Source: Catellatospora sichuanensis (GTDB lineage Bacteria; Actinomycetota; Actinomycetes; Mycobacteriales; Micromonosporaceae). Taken from it: a stretch of 64,000 nucleotides of DNA. The DNA lies in the NCBI RefSeq assembly GCF_007483665.1, contig NZ_ML660184.1, forward strand, positions 38,922 through 102,921. Direction: 5' to 3'. The position numbers were made by a program, and so were the translations under genes. Position 1 is the stretch's first letter. Each line of letters starts with the position of its first letter. The notes under the pieces were generated by a model. That model saw nothing but the letters and a program-made list of their open reading frames with translations. It was not told the origin of the DNA and made no database searches. This document shows, in pieces, positions 9,273-17,421 of the stretch.

Positions 9273-10808
9273 TCACGGCAGGTAGGGTTCGCCGCGCGGC
9301 AGCCGGGCCCGCCCTGCGGCGACGCCCAGCCCGGCCGCGACCAGCGCCACCAGGCACACCACCAGCCCGGCCCAGTACTGCGTGAGGCCGTCCCTTCCGA
9401 GCACGATGCCGTCCCCGAGGATCGCGGCCCGCGACAGCTCCGCCATCAGGGCACCGACCGCGCCGACCGCCAGCACCGCGGCGACCCGGCGGCCGGACAG
9501 CTGTCGGGCGCGCCGCAATCGGGCCGTCAGCACGCCCAGCGCGACCGCAGCCAGCCCACCGCACAGCAACGCCGACAGCGCCGGGCCGGCGCCGGGCGAG
9601 ATTCCTGCGGCCGCCGCGGCAACCGAGCAGGTGATGGTAGTCGCGGCGGCGATCAGTCCGGCGAGGACCAACTGAAGTGTCGTACTCACCCGCCGGCCCG
9701 CGGCGGCGGCTATCGCGCCGGCGATCAGCACCAGCAGTAGTACACCGACCACGGTGAACCCGGCGCTGAGGGCCCGGTCGGACGGGGTGGGCCGCCACAC
9801 CTCGGCGAGCGGCGGAGCCGGAGTCCACACGCCATGCCACCACATGCCGAGCCGGGTCCACCTGCCGTCGACGTCCCGCCGCAGCAGCCCGTCGCGCCCG
9901 TTGGCGACCAGCACCACGTGCCCGCCGTCGCGTTCGAGCACGACCAGCATTCGCGAGGACAGGTCACCGGCGGGTGTGCCCAGCATGCCGAAGACTCCGC
10001 TGTCCTCGTACTCGTCCGTCAGCACGGCGAGCTGCTTACCGCTGATCTCCCACTCGGTGCGCCAGGTCGCGCCACCATCCTGACTGGACTCGACGAGCAG
10101 CCGCCCGGCCACCGCCCGGTAGCAGGTGTCGCCCGCGCAGTTCCGCGAGGTGGTGGCGAGGTCCGGCCAGTGTTCGACGGGACCCCAGGTGAGGCCGTCG
10201 TCGGGACTGAATGCGTACTGCTGCCCGTTCCGGTCCTCGACCATCAGGACGGCCTGGCCGCCCGCCTCGGCGACGCCGGTCATCTCCGGCCAGTTCGGCG
10301 GGGAGGTCGCCACGGTGGCGAGCAGCGCGACGGGCACCAGCACCGCCCCGCGGACCAGCCGGGCGACACCGCGGCCCGGGGCGGGACGCCGCAGCGATCG
10401 CCGCCAAGCCCACCAGCACAGGACCAGTGCGGGCAGCGCCAGCAGGTCGGTCCGGTCGGCGCGCACCACCGACGATCCGTTCACGGCGGACCAAGCCTGG
10501 GCGGCCAGTGCGGCGCCGTACGCCGTGGACTTCACGAACGCGAACCCGGCGCCGGTGACGGCCAGCGCCGCCACCGCCAGCCCACGGACCGGCATCCGCG
10601 GGGCCACCAGCGCGCCGAGCACCGCCAGCAACGGCGGGAACATCAGCATCCCGGCGATGTCGCTGAGCTTGCCGGTGATCAGGCCCGGCTGCCATTCCTT
10701 CAGCAGATGATCGTTGACCAGCAGCAGGAGCAGCCCGGCCAGGCTGACCGGGTGGGCGAGCCACCCGAGCGCACGCCGCAGGGCGTCGCGCTGTTCCCCG
10801 TTGTCCAT
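9273..10808 (-). CDS. Membrane protein with two Asp-box motifs in its extracytoplasmic domain
   Basis: A 511-residue protein not assigned to a named family. About four helices at the N terminus (with the conserved-looking LITGKLSDIAGMLMFPPL) are followed by an extracytoplasmic domain of about 150 residues, then about five more helices. The soluble domain has two Asp-box/BNR signatures, SPDDGLTWGP and SSQDGGATWRT, which usually mark beta-propeller blade turns in sialidases and related proteins; only two boxes are seen, so a full propeller is not shown. A CAGDTC motif may form a disulfide. The start ATG 10808 has a weak ribosome site. It sits between the two RCC1 paralogues. Confidence 0.75.
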   Translation of the reverse strand: MDNGEQRDALRRALGWLAHPVSLAGLLLLLVNDHLLKEWQPGLITGKLSDIAGMLMFPPLLAVLGALVAPRMPVRGLAVAALAVTGAGFAFVKSTAYGAALAAQAWSAVNGSSVVRADRTDLLALPALVLCWWAWRRSLRRPAPGRGVARLVRGAVLVPVALLATVATSPPNWPEMTGVAEAGGQAVLMVEDRNGQQYAFSPDDGLTWGPVEHWPDLATTSRNCAGDTCYRAVAGRLLVESSQDGGATWRTEWEISGKQLAVLTDEYEDSGVFGMLGTPAGDLSSRMLVVLERDGGHVVLVANGRDGLLRRDVDGRWTRLGMWWHGVWTPAPPLAEVWRPTPSDRALSAGFTVVGVLLLVLIAGAIAAAAGRRVSTTLQLVLAGLIAAATTITCSVAAAAAGISPGAGPALSALLCGGLAAVALGVLTARLRRARQLSGRRVAAVLAVGAVGALMAELSRAAILGDGIVLGRDGLTQYWAGLVVCLVALVAAGLGVAAGRARLPRGEPYLP

Positions 10809-10869
10809 GCGGCCCAGGGTGGCAGCGGGGAATCACGATCAGGTGACGCGGACGGCTCGGCCGTACAGC

Positions 10870-10966
10870 GGTTCAGCCTCGTCCTTGTCGCCCTTGCCGT
10901 GCTCGGCGAGGAAACGCTCCAGCTCCGCACCCGATCCCCGGCCTGACGCAGATCCTCGGTCAGCTG
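10870..10966 (-). pseudogene. Relic of a PAC2-family gene (3' fragment with internal deletion)
   Basis: The bases from 10870 to about 10930 match the last 60 bases of the PAC2 gene at 12491, giving GAELERFLAEHGKGDKDE against GAELERFLAEHSKGDKSEG. Bases 10934-10966 match the segment of that gene near 12705-12737 (TEDLRQAGDRVR against TEDLREAGDRVR). The roughly 160 bases between them are missing and the frames no longer join. The junction lies at a short shared sequence (CCGCACCC-like), so a deletion between small direct repeats is likely. The stop codon equivalent has also been lost. Confidence 0.75.
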
Positions 10967-11111
10967 CGCGCACCGCTGTCCGTTGCGGTCGCGTGTCGAT
11001 CGCGCACCGCGGTACGGACGTCCAGTACAACTTGGACAACGCCGTTGAGCTGCGCATACACCCGCACTCACGGTGAGGACGATTCATGTCGCGACATTCG
11101 GGGGAACGTTC

Positions 11112-12386
11112 ATGCGACCTATCAGGACAGGACTGCGCGGGCTCGGGGCCGTCGCGGTCGCCGGCATGCTCGCGCTGGCGGCGCCACACACCGCCGCCGC
11201 CGAGGACAAGGGCGGCGGCCAGCACGGCGGTGGACGCCCCGGCAAACCGAAGCCGGCCGCGACCCAGGGCGCCGAGGCGTGGGGCCGCAACGCCACCGGC
11301 CAGCTGGGCATCGGCACCGCCGGCGAGGAGCGTCCGCGGGACACGGCAGTGACGGTGCACATCCCGGAACACGTGCTCTCCGTCGCGGCCGGACACGACC
11401 ACGGCCTGGCCCTGCTGACCAACGGCACGGTCAAGGCCTGGGGTCTCAACACGTCCGGCCAGCTGGGATACGGCAACCCCGCGGGGGCGGACACCAGCCA
11501 GCCGGAGCCGGGCAACGTGGCCGGGCTGGGCTCCGTCAAAGCCGTCGCCGCCGGCCGGGCGCACAGCCTGGCTCTGCTGGGCAGCGGCGCCGTCATGACC
11601 TGGGGCGCCAACGACCGCGGGCAGCTCGGCGACGGCACCACGGTGCAGCGCAACCGACCGGTCGCCGTCACCGCCCTCACCGGCCGCAAGGTGACCGCCA
11701 TCGCGGCCGGCGCCGACTTCAGCCTGGCCCTGCTGGCCGACGGCACGCTCCGGGCCTGGGGCGACAACACCTTCGGCCAGCTGGGCACCGGCACTGCCGG
11801 CACCGCACCGGAGCCCACACCCGTCGTCGTCGCCGGCCTGACCGGCGTGAAGATCAAGGCCATCGACGCAGGCGACACACACAGCCTCGCGGTCACCGCC
11901 GCCGGCGGCGTCAAGGGCTGGGGCAGCAACCAGTTCGGGCAGGTCGGCAACGGCAACCAGGTCTCGCCGCAGCCCACCCCGGTCGACGTCCTCGGCCTGG
12001 GGGGCGTGCGGGTCAAAGCCGTCTCCGGCGGCAGCGACTTCAGCCTGGCCCTGCTGACCAACGGCCGGGTCAAGGGCTGGGGTGCCAACGCGAGCGGGCA
12101 GCTCGGCGACGGCACCACCACGAGCCCTCGGCTCACTCCGGTCGACGCCGTCGGGCTGACCGGGGTGAAGGCGATCTCCGCCGGCAGCGCGCCCGCAGCC
12201 GCCGCCGGGTTGGGACACAGCCTGGCGGTCGCCGGCAACACGGTGAAGGCCTGGGGGTACAACAACTACGGCCAGCTGGGAGACGGCAATCTGCCCGTGA
12301 GCAGCCCGGTTCCGGTCACCGTACGAACCGGGTTGAAGGACCCGAAGTCGGTATCGGCAGGCATGCTGTTCAGCCTGGCCTCCTGA
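11112..12386 (+). CDS. Secreted RCC1-repeat beta-propeller, paralogue 2
   Basis: A 424-residue paralogue of the protein at 7928. It has the same N-terminal signal (MRP-I-TGLRGLGAVAVAGM, ending near HTAAA), the same Gly/His and Lys-rich linker, and seven blades marked by W-G-x-N-x-x-G-Q motifs (EAWGRNATGQLG through KAWGYNNYGQLG). The first 45 bases of the gene and the GGGGGAACG leader are nearly the same as in paralogue 1, and weaker similarity extends about 80 bases upstream. It is probably exported by Sec. Function unknown. A strong palindrome ends the transcript. Confidence 0.88.
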   Translation: MRPIRTGLRGLGAVAVAGMLALAAPHTAAAEDKGGGQHGGGRPGKPKPAATQGAEAWGRNATGQLGIGTAGEERPRDTAVTVHIPEHVLSVAAGHDHGLALLTNGTVKAWGLNTSGQLGYGNPAGADTSQPEPGNVAGLGSVKAVAAGRAHSLALLGSGAVMTWGANDRGQLGDGTTVQRNRPVAVTALTGRKVTAIAAGADFSLALLADGTLRAWGDNTFGQLGTGTAGTAPEPTPVVVAGLTGVKIKAIDAGDTHSLAVTAAGGVKGWGSNQFGQVGNGNQVSPQPTPVDVLGLGGVRVKAVSGGSDFSLALLTNGRVKGWGANASGQLGDGTTTSPRLTPVDAVGLTGVKAISAGSAPAAAAGLGHSLAVAGNTVKAWGYNNYGQLGDGNLPVSSPVPVTVRTGLKDPKSVSAGMLFSLAS

Positions 12387-12422
12387 CACCCGGCACGGCG
12401 TGCCCGTAGCAGGAGCCCTTCA

Positions 12423-12466
12423 CGGCGGCGAGGCCCCCACCCGTACGGGTGGGGGCCTCGCCGCCG
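12423..12466. terminator. Perfect 44-bp palindrome between convergent genes
   Basis: 22 bases are followed directly by their exact complement (CGGCGGCGAGGCCCCCACCC plus GT on the left arm), between the RCC1 gene stop at 12386 and the PAC2 stop at 12491. It can serve both strands as a terminator. Confidence 0.85.
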
Positions 12467-12490
12467 TTCGGCAGCCTGTCGTGCCCGGGT

Positions 12491-13402
12491 TCAGCCCTCG
12501 CTCTTGTCGCCCTTGCTGTGCTCGGCGAGGAAACGCTCCAACTCCGCGCCCAGCTCTTCGGCAGTGGGCAGCGGCGCGGGCTCGGTCAGCAGGTTGCTGC
12601 CGCGGCCGCGCATGAACGCGTCGTACTGCTCCTCCAGCGCCTTGACCACGGCCGCGGCCTGGTGGTTGTCGGTCAGCTGGCGCTCGATCTCGGCGCGCAC
12701 CCGGTCCCCGGCCTCGCGCAGGTCCTCGGTCGGCAGCAGCAGGCCGGTGGCCCGCGACACCGAGGTCAGCAGCAGCTCCGCGGCTTGCGGGTACTCGCTG
12801 TCGGCGAGGTAGTGCGGCACGTGTGCGGCGAAGCCCATGGCGTCGTGGCCGGACTGGCCCAGCCGAAATTCCAGCAGGTTGGTCATGCTCGCCGGGACCT
12901 GCACGTCGGCGATCCACGGCTCGTGCCCCACCACCAGCTCGGGCCGGGTGCCGTGGGCGGTGATGCCGGCGGGGCGGGTGTGCGGCACGGACATCGGAAT
13001 GGCGTGGATGCCGATGGTCAGCCGCACCTGGAGCCGCTCGATGAGGCCCGTCGTCGCGCCGACGAACCGCTCCCACTGGAAGTCCGGCTCGGGGCCGGTG
13101 AGCAGCAGGAAGGGGGTGTCGTCGTGGTCGCGCAGGGCGTGCAGCTCCAGCTTGGGCTGGTCGTACGCCTCCCAGTGGTCGGCCGAGAAGTGCATCAGCG
13201 GCCGGCGGGAGCGGTAGTCGTAGAGCTGGTCGAGGTCGAACTCGGCCACCACGGTCGACTCGAGCGAGTCGAGCAGGTGCTCGCGGGCGAGCTTGCCGGC
13301 CGCACCGGCGTCGACGAACCCCGAGAGCGCGTGCAGCAGGACCGGACGGCCCAGCTCGGGCAGTTCGTCGCTCAGCTGGTAGAGCTTCTGTGGGTCGAGC
13401 AC
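12491..13402 (-). CDS. PAC2 family protein (proteasome-assembly-chaperone-like)
   Basis: A 303-residue member of the PAC2 family, which in actinomycetes occurs near or away from proteasome genes and resembles the eukaryotic chaperone PAC2; its bacterial role is not established. The N-terminal region LYQLSDELPELGRPVLLHALSGFVDAG and the segment LLTGPEPDFQWERFV are characteristic. The C terminus is a charged helix ending AEHSKGDKSEG. The start is a GTG with AGGAGG eight bases upstream. A shortened copy of its 3' end lies at 10870, in front of the second RCC1 gene. Confidence 0.85.
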   Translation of the reverse strand: MLDPQKLYQLSDELPELGRPVLLHALSGFVDAGAAGKLAREHLLDSLESTVVAEFDLDQLYDYRSRRPLMHFSADHWEAYDQPKLELHALRDHDDTPFLLLTGPEPDFQWERFVGATTGLIERLQVRLTIGIHAIPMSVPHTRPAGITAHGTRPELVVGHEPWIADVQVPASMTNLLEFRLGQSGHDAMGFAAHVPHYLADSEYPQAAELLLTSVSRATGLLLPTEDLREAGDRVRAEIERQLTDNHQAAAVVKALEEQYDAFMRGRGSNLLTEPAPLPTAEELGAELERFLAEHSKGDKSEG

Positions 13403-13514
13403 GTCGTTCGCCTCCTGCAGATGGTCGTTCCACCGGAGCCAACAACGCGCGCGGGGAGCGCATTCCTGTTCCGGAACACGATCGTCTCGTTTCCCGCTCC
13501 GCGCCGTACGGGGA

Positions 13515-13548
13515 TACGCCGGGCGCGCAGGCGGGCGCGCCCGGCGTA
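13515..13548 (-). terminator. Hairpin terminator
   Basis: Perfect 14-bp arms (TACGCCGGGCGCGC) with a 6-base loop, 7 bases past the stop of the membrane protein gene at 13556. Confidence 0.8.
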
Positions 13549-13555
13549 CGTCAGC

Positions 13556-14575
13556 TCAGGCAGTCACCGTAGCGCCGAGGCGGCGGGCTGCCTCATGGGC
13601 CTCGGCGTCGTCCGGTTCCACCTGCTCCTTGCGCCCCAGCCAGGCGACGCCGAGCAGGGCCAGGCCGGCCAGCGCCCACGAGGCCAGCACCCAGGCCGCG
13701 GCACCGCCACCGGACCCGCCGAACCAGGCGGCCGAGCGCAGCAGGGTTGCCCCGGCCCCGATGGGCAGCCACTGGCCGAACTCGCCCCAGGGCTGCGGCA
13801 GCAGCTCCGGGGCCGCGCCGACCGCGCCCAGCGCGTTGCCGACCAGCAGGATGAGCACCGCACCCAGACCGATGCCGCGCGGGCCCGCGACACTCGCCAG
13901 GCCGTGCACCGCGGCACTGATGGCCAGGGTGAGCAGCGCGATGACACCCGCCACCGGCCACCAGTCGCCGCCGATCACGCCGAGCCAGCTCTGCAGCACG
14001 GTCGCGCCCGCCGCACCGGACAGCGCGGCGAAGGCGAACAGTCCGATCACCCGGGCGGCGAAGCCCGCCACGGCGAAGTAGAGCGCGATCGCGGCCAGCA
14101 TGGAGGTGATCACCAGGGGGAAGAAGCCCGCCGCGAAGCCGCCGCCGTGCGGGTCGTCGGCGCTGAGCGGAGCCAGGTCGGTGACCGTCACCGGCATGCC
14201 GCTGCCCGCGCCGAGCTGCGCGGCGACGGCGTTGAACAGGTTCGCGACCGCCGGGGCTGCGGCGGAAGCGGTGTGCAGGGTGACACCGGTCGGGCTGAGG
14301 ATGAAGGCGGCGTACGCCTCGCGGTCGAGCACCGCCGCGTCGGCCGCGTCGGCGTCGGCGACCGCGGTGACCTCGAACGCACCCGGGCTCATCGTCTCGA
14401 TCTTGGAAGTGAACGCCGCGACGGCCGGGGCCGGGCCGGCGACGACCACGGGCAGGTCGCGCGGCGCCGCGTTGGCGGCGGGACCGGCGAACAGGGGCAG
14501 CAACAGGGCCTGCAGGGTCATCACCGCTACGGCGAGGACGACCGCCAGGACCGCCGGGGGCAGGGTGCGGCGCAT
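13556..14575 (-). CDS. Multi-helix membrane protein (ABC-2/YhgE-Pip-like), TetR-linked
   Basis: 339 residues: one N-terminal helix, an extracytoplasmic domain of about 120 residues (roughly 35-160), then six helices. This layout is that of ABC-2-type or YhgE/Pip-like transporter membrane subunits and of DUF3533-like proteins; no ATPase gene is adjacent, so transport is inference. The start ATG 14575 has AAGGAG five bases upstream. It is divergent from a TetR regulator, and a palindrome AACGAATGTTCGTT lies in its own promoter, so it is very likely the target of that regulator, perhaps in drug or membrane stress. Confidence 0.75.
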   Translation of the reverse strand: MRRTLPPAVLAVVLAVAVMTLQALLLPLFAGPAANAAPRDLPVVVAGPAPAVAAFTSKIETMSPGAFEVTAVADADAADAAVLDREAYAAFILSPTGVTLHTASAAAPAVANLFNAVAAQLGAGSGMPVTVTDLAPLSADDPHGGGFAAGFFPLVITSMLAAIALYFAVAGFAARVIGLFAFAALSGAAGATVLQSWLGVIGGDWWPVAGVIALLTLAISAAVHGLASVAGPRGIGLGAVLILLVGNALGAVGAAPELLPQPWGEFGQWLPIGAGATLLRSAAWFGGSGGGAAAWVLASWALAGLALLGVAWLGRKEQVEPDDAEAHEAARRLGATVTA

Positions 14576-14585
14576 GGGGGCTCCT

Positions 14586-14673
14586 TTAAAACGAATGTTC
14601 GTTCTCTTTGGGCAACGATGCCCTCACGCACCGGCACCTGTCAAGAACGATCGTTCGTTTTACGATGAGAGCC
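14586..14673. promoter_or_regulatory. Divergent promoters with two TetR operators
   Basis: Rightward: CTGTCA (14638-14643), 17 bases, TACGAT (14661-14666), with the perfect palindrome GAACGATCGTTC (14645-14656) in the spacer. Leftward: TTGCCC (14610-14615), 18 bases, TTTTAA (14586-14591), with AACGAATGTTCGTT (14590-14603) over the spacer and -10 region. The two palindromes share AACGA/TCGTT half-sites. A repressor bound there would block both promoters, including that of its own gene. Confidence 0.75.
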
Positions 14674-15276
14674 ATGCCACGCGTCTCCGAAGCCCACCTC
14701 GCCGCCCGCCGCCAGCAGATCCTCGACGCCGCCAGGGCCTGCTTCGCGCGCAACGGCTTCCATGCCACCTCGATGCAGGACGTGATCTCCGAGGCCGGGC
14801 TGTCCGTCGGCGCGTTCTACCGCTACTTCAAAAGCAAGGAGGAGCTCGTCACCGCCATCGCCGAGCAGGTGATCGGCCGGGTGAGCGACCTGCTCGACGA
14901 GGTCCGCGCGGTGGACCCCCCACCGCCGATCGAGGACGTGATGCGCCGCCTGCTGCAGACCGTCGATCCGCAGTTCGGCCCGGACGGCGTCTTCCCGATG
15001 GCGTTGCAGGTCTGGGCGGAGTCCCTGCGCAATCCAGACCTGGCGGAGTTCGTCCGCGGCATCTACGGCCGGGTTCGCGGCCACTTCGTCGAGATCGCCC
15101 GCGACCAGCAGGCCGCCGGGCGCCTGCCGGCCGACGCCGACCCCGAGGCGGTCGGCGCGGTGCTGTTCAGCATGATCCCCGGCTATGCGCTGCAGCGGGT
15201 CCTGCTGGGACACCCCGATCCGGAGACCTTCCTTTCCGGCATCACGGCACTGCTGCACGCTCCTGACAAGAACTGA
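14674..15276 (+). CDS. TetR/AcrR family repressor (autoregulated)
   Basis: A 200-residue regulator. The N-terminal helix-turn-helix reads RQQILDAARACFARNGFHATSMQDVISEAGLSVGAFYRYFKSKEEL, a textbook TetR DNA-binding domain; the rest is an all-helical ligand and dimer domain. I choose ATG 14674: the -10 TACGAT ends 7 bases before it, so the transcript may be leaderless. An ATG at 14665 overlaps the -10 element and a TTG at 14608 lies upstream of the promoter. It probably represses itself and the divergent membrane protein. The ligand is unknown. Confidence 0.9.
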   Translation: MPRVSEAHLAARRQQILDAARACFARNGFHATSMQDVISEAGLSVGAFYRYFKSKEELVTAIAEQVIGRVSDLLDEVRAVDPPPPIEDVMRRLLQTVDPQFGPDGVFPMALQVWAESLRNPDLAEFVRGIYGRVRGHFVEIARDQQAAGRLPADADPEAVGAVLFSMIPGYALQRVLLGHPDPETFLSGITALLHAPDKN

Positions 15277-15330
15277 GTCCGGGCCATACAGCTGTGACCT
15301 GGGGGACTCCTGCGGTTCATGCGGGCTTTG

Positions 15331-15360
15331 TTGACTGACGACTCAGTCAGCCAGTAGCCT
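15331..15360 (+). promoter_or_regulatory. Promoter with TGACTGA-N4-TCAGTCA operator
   Basis: TTGACT (15331-15336), 18 bases, TAGCCT (15355-15360). The palindrome TGACTGACGACTCAGTCA (15332-15349) covers the -35 box and spacer, a typical TetR-type repressor site. A near-identical 16-bp site occurs at 35538 inside the oligopeptidase gene. Confidence 0.7.
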
Positions 15361-15388
15361 TGCTGGGGAAACCGGGAGGGGTGTCACC

Positions 15389-17365
15389 ATGGCCACGCGG
15401 GCCGCAGGGCGCAGCGAGCAGGTCTGGATCACCATGGACGACGGTGTCCGGCTGGCCGCCACCCTCCACCTCCCCGCCATGGACACCCCGCAGCCGTGCC
15501 TGCTGGAGGCGCTGCCCTACCGCAAGGACGACATCACCTCCTCGTACACCGAGGAGTACGAGCGCCTGCGCGACGAGTTCTCCTACGCCGTCTGCCGGGT
15601 CGACCTGCGCGGCACCGGCTCCAGCGAGGGCGTCGCCGTCGACGAGTACCCGCTGCGCGAGCAGGACGACCTGGTCGCCGTCATCGGCTGGCTGGCGGCA
15701 CAGTCCTTCTGCGACGGCAACGTCGGCATGTACGGCACGTCCTACTCCGGGTTCAACGCGATCCAGGTCGCCATGCGCCACCCGCCGGCGCTGAAGGCGA
15801 TCGCGCCGATCTACGCGACCGACGACCGGTACACCGACGACGTGCACCACATGGGCGGCTCGCTGCGGCTGCTCGACGTCGTCGACTACCCGACGTACAT
15901 GATCGCGATGAACGCGCTGCCGCCGGTGCCCTCGATCGCCGGGCCGGACTGGCGCGAGCGCTGGCTCGACCGGCTCGACCGCACCGAGCCCTGGCTGCTG
16001 CGCTGGCTCGAGGAGGCGAGCGACGGCCCCTACTGGCGGCACGGTTCGCTGCGCGATCCGTCGCTGCCGGACCCGGATGGCCGCTACCACCTCGGCTACG
16101 AGCGCATCACCGTGCCCACGATGATCGTCGCGGGCTGGGCGGACGGCTACCGCAACACCAGCTTCCGCACCGTGGCGTTCCTGCGCGACGCGGGCACCCA
16201 CGCGCGGCTGCTGGCCGGGCCGTGGAGCCACATGTCCGCCGAGTCCGCACTGCCCGGCCCGCACGTCGACCTCGCCGCCGAACTGGCCCGCTGGTTCGAC
16301 CGCTGGCTGCGGGGAGCCGACAACGGGGTGGACACGGAGCCGCCGTACACCTTCTTCCTGCGCGAATCCGGCGGCACCCCGGAGCCGGACGCGGCGCAGG
16401 CCGCCGGGTCCTGGCACAGCATGCCGGACTGGCCGAACACGACCTGGCGCTGCCCGCGGTCCTGGGCGATCGGCGGTGGCACCCGAGTGCTCGCTGTGCG
16501 CCCCGACACCGGCACCGCCGCCTGGAACAGCTGCGCCGGACGGCTGCCCTGGGGCCAGCCCACCGACCAGCGCTTCGACGACGCCGCCTCGCTGACGTGG
16601 GACTTCCCCGTCGCCGACGAGCCGTTGACGCTCATCGGCCCCGGTCGCGTCGACCTGCGGATCGCCGCGGACCAGCCCGTGGCGAGCGTATCGGTGAAGC
16701 TGTGCGACGTCGCCGACGACGGCACCTCGACGCTGATCACCCGCGGCTTCCTCAACCTGACCCACCGCGACGGGCACACCGACCCGGTGCCGCTCGTGCC
16801 CGGCGAGTTCGTCGACGCCGGGGTCGAACTGGAGACCTGCGCCTACCGCGTGCTGCCCGGACGGCGGCTGCGGCTGTCCGTCACCGGCGTGGACTGGCCC
16901 AACACCATCGCGCCGCCGCGGCCGGTGACACTGGCCGTCGACGGCGACGCCAGTGCGATCTCGCTGCCCCCGCCGCACGCCACCGACCCCGCGCCCCGCT
17001 ACGACCAGGGGCAGCAAGCGGTCGAGGGCGACCCGGCGGGGTGGCGGATCAGCGACGACGTGCTCGGCCGCGTCACCACGGCGACCGTGGAGCACGGCTC
17101 CACCTGGGACATCACCGGCGGCACCTGCACCGACCGGTACACCGGGTCGGTCACCGTCGACCGGCGCACCTGGCGGCAGACGTCGACGTCCACCGCCCGT
17201 TTCGCGCTCACCTGGGGCGATACCAGCGTGAGCACCGAATGCGCGGTCGAGCTGACCGCCGACGCCGACCACCTGACGGTCGCGATCACGCTGCAGGCGT
17301 ACGACGGTGCCGCCGTCGTGGTGAAGCGCTGCTGGAACCACCAGGCGGCCCGCCGCTTCGGTTGA
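15389..17365 (+). CDS. CocE/NonD family serine hydrolase (X-Pro dipeptidyl-peptidase-like)
   Basis: A 658-residue enzyme. An alpha/beta-hydrolase domain carries the nucleophile motif GMYGTSYSGF, an Asp in VAGWADGYRNT and the catalytic His in AGPWSHMS. The C-terminal part is the beta-rich jelly-roll (X-Pro dipeptidyl-peptidase C-terminal) domain, with DLRIAADQPVASVSVKLCDV. Relatives cleave esters such as cocaine, acylated beta-lactams or X-Pro dipeptides. No signal peptide is seen, so it is cytoplasmic. The start ATG 15389 has GGGAGGGG at 7 bases. It forms a likely operon with the MFS gene 56 bases downstream. Confidence 0.88.
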   Translation: MATRAAGRSEQVWITMDDGVRLAATLHLPAMDTPQPCLLEALPYRKDDITSSYTEEYERLRDEFSYAVCRVDLRGTGSSEGVAVDEYPLREQDDLVAVIGWLAAQSFCDGNVGMYGTSYSGFNAIQVAMRHPPALKAIAPIYATDDRYTDDVHHMGGSLRLLDVVDYPTYMIAMNALPPVPSIAGPDWRERWLDRLDRTEPWLLRWLEEASDGPYWRHGSLRDPSLPDPDGRYHLGYERITVPTMIVAGWADGYRNTSFRTVAFLRDAGTHARLLAGPWSHMSAESALPGPHVDLAAELARWFDRWLRGADNGVDTEPPYTFFLRESGGTPEPDAAQAAGSWHSMPDWPNTTWRCPRSWAIGGGTRVLAVRPDTGTAAWNSCAGRLPWGQPTDQRFDDAASLTWDFPVADEPLTLIGPGRVDLRIAADQPVASVSVKLCDVADDGTSTLITRGFLNLTHRDGHTDPVPLVPGEFVDAGVELETCAYRVLPGRRLRLSVTGVDWPNTIAPPRPVTLAVDGDASAISLPPPHATDPAPRYDQGQQAVEGDPAGWRISDDVLGRVTTATVEHGSTWDITGGTCTDRYTGSVTVDRRTWRQTSTSTARFALTWGDTSVSTECAVELTADADHLTVAITLQAYDGAAVVVKRCWNHQAARRFG

Positions 17366-17421
17366 CGTCGCCCACCGCGCCGACGCCGACCACCTTTACT
17401 CCCTTCTTTGGAGCCCTTTCC

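Noticed and set aside
7848..12386. Recent exact duplication of the RCC1 genes
   Set aside because: Only the leader and first codons are nearly identical; the blades differ throughout, so the duplication is not recent or is partly homogenised.
15496..17421. Long extension joining the hydrolase region to the MFS gene in one frame
   Set aside because: The translation before residue 640 is Arg/Ala-rich and lies in a wrong frame of the CocE gene; the MFS signature starts at ATG 17422.
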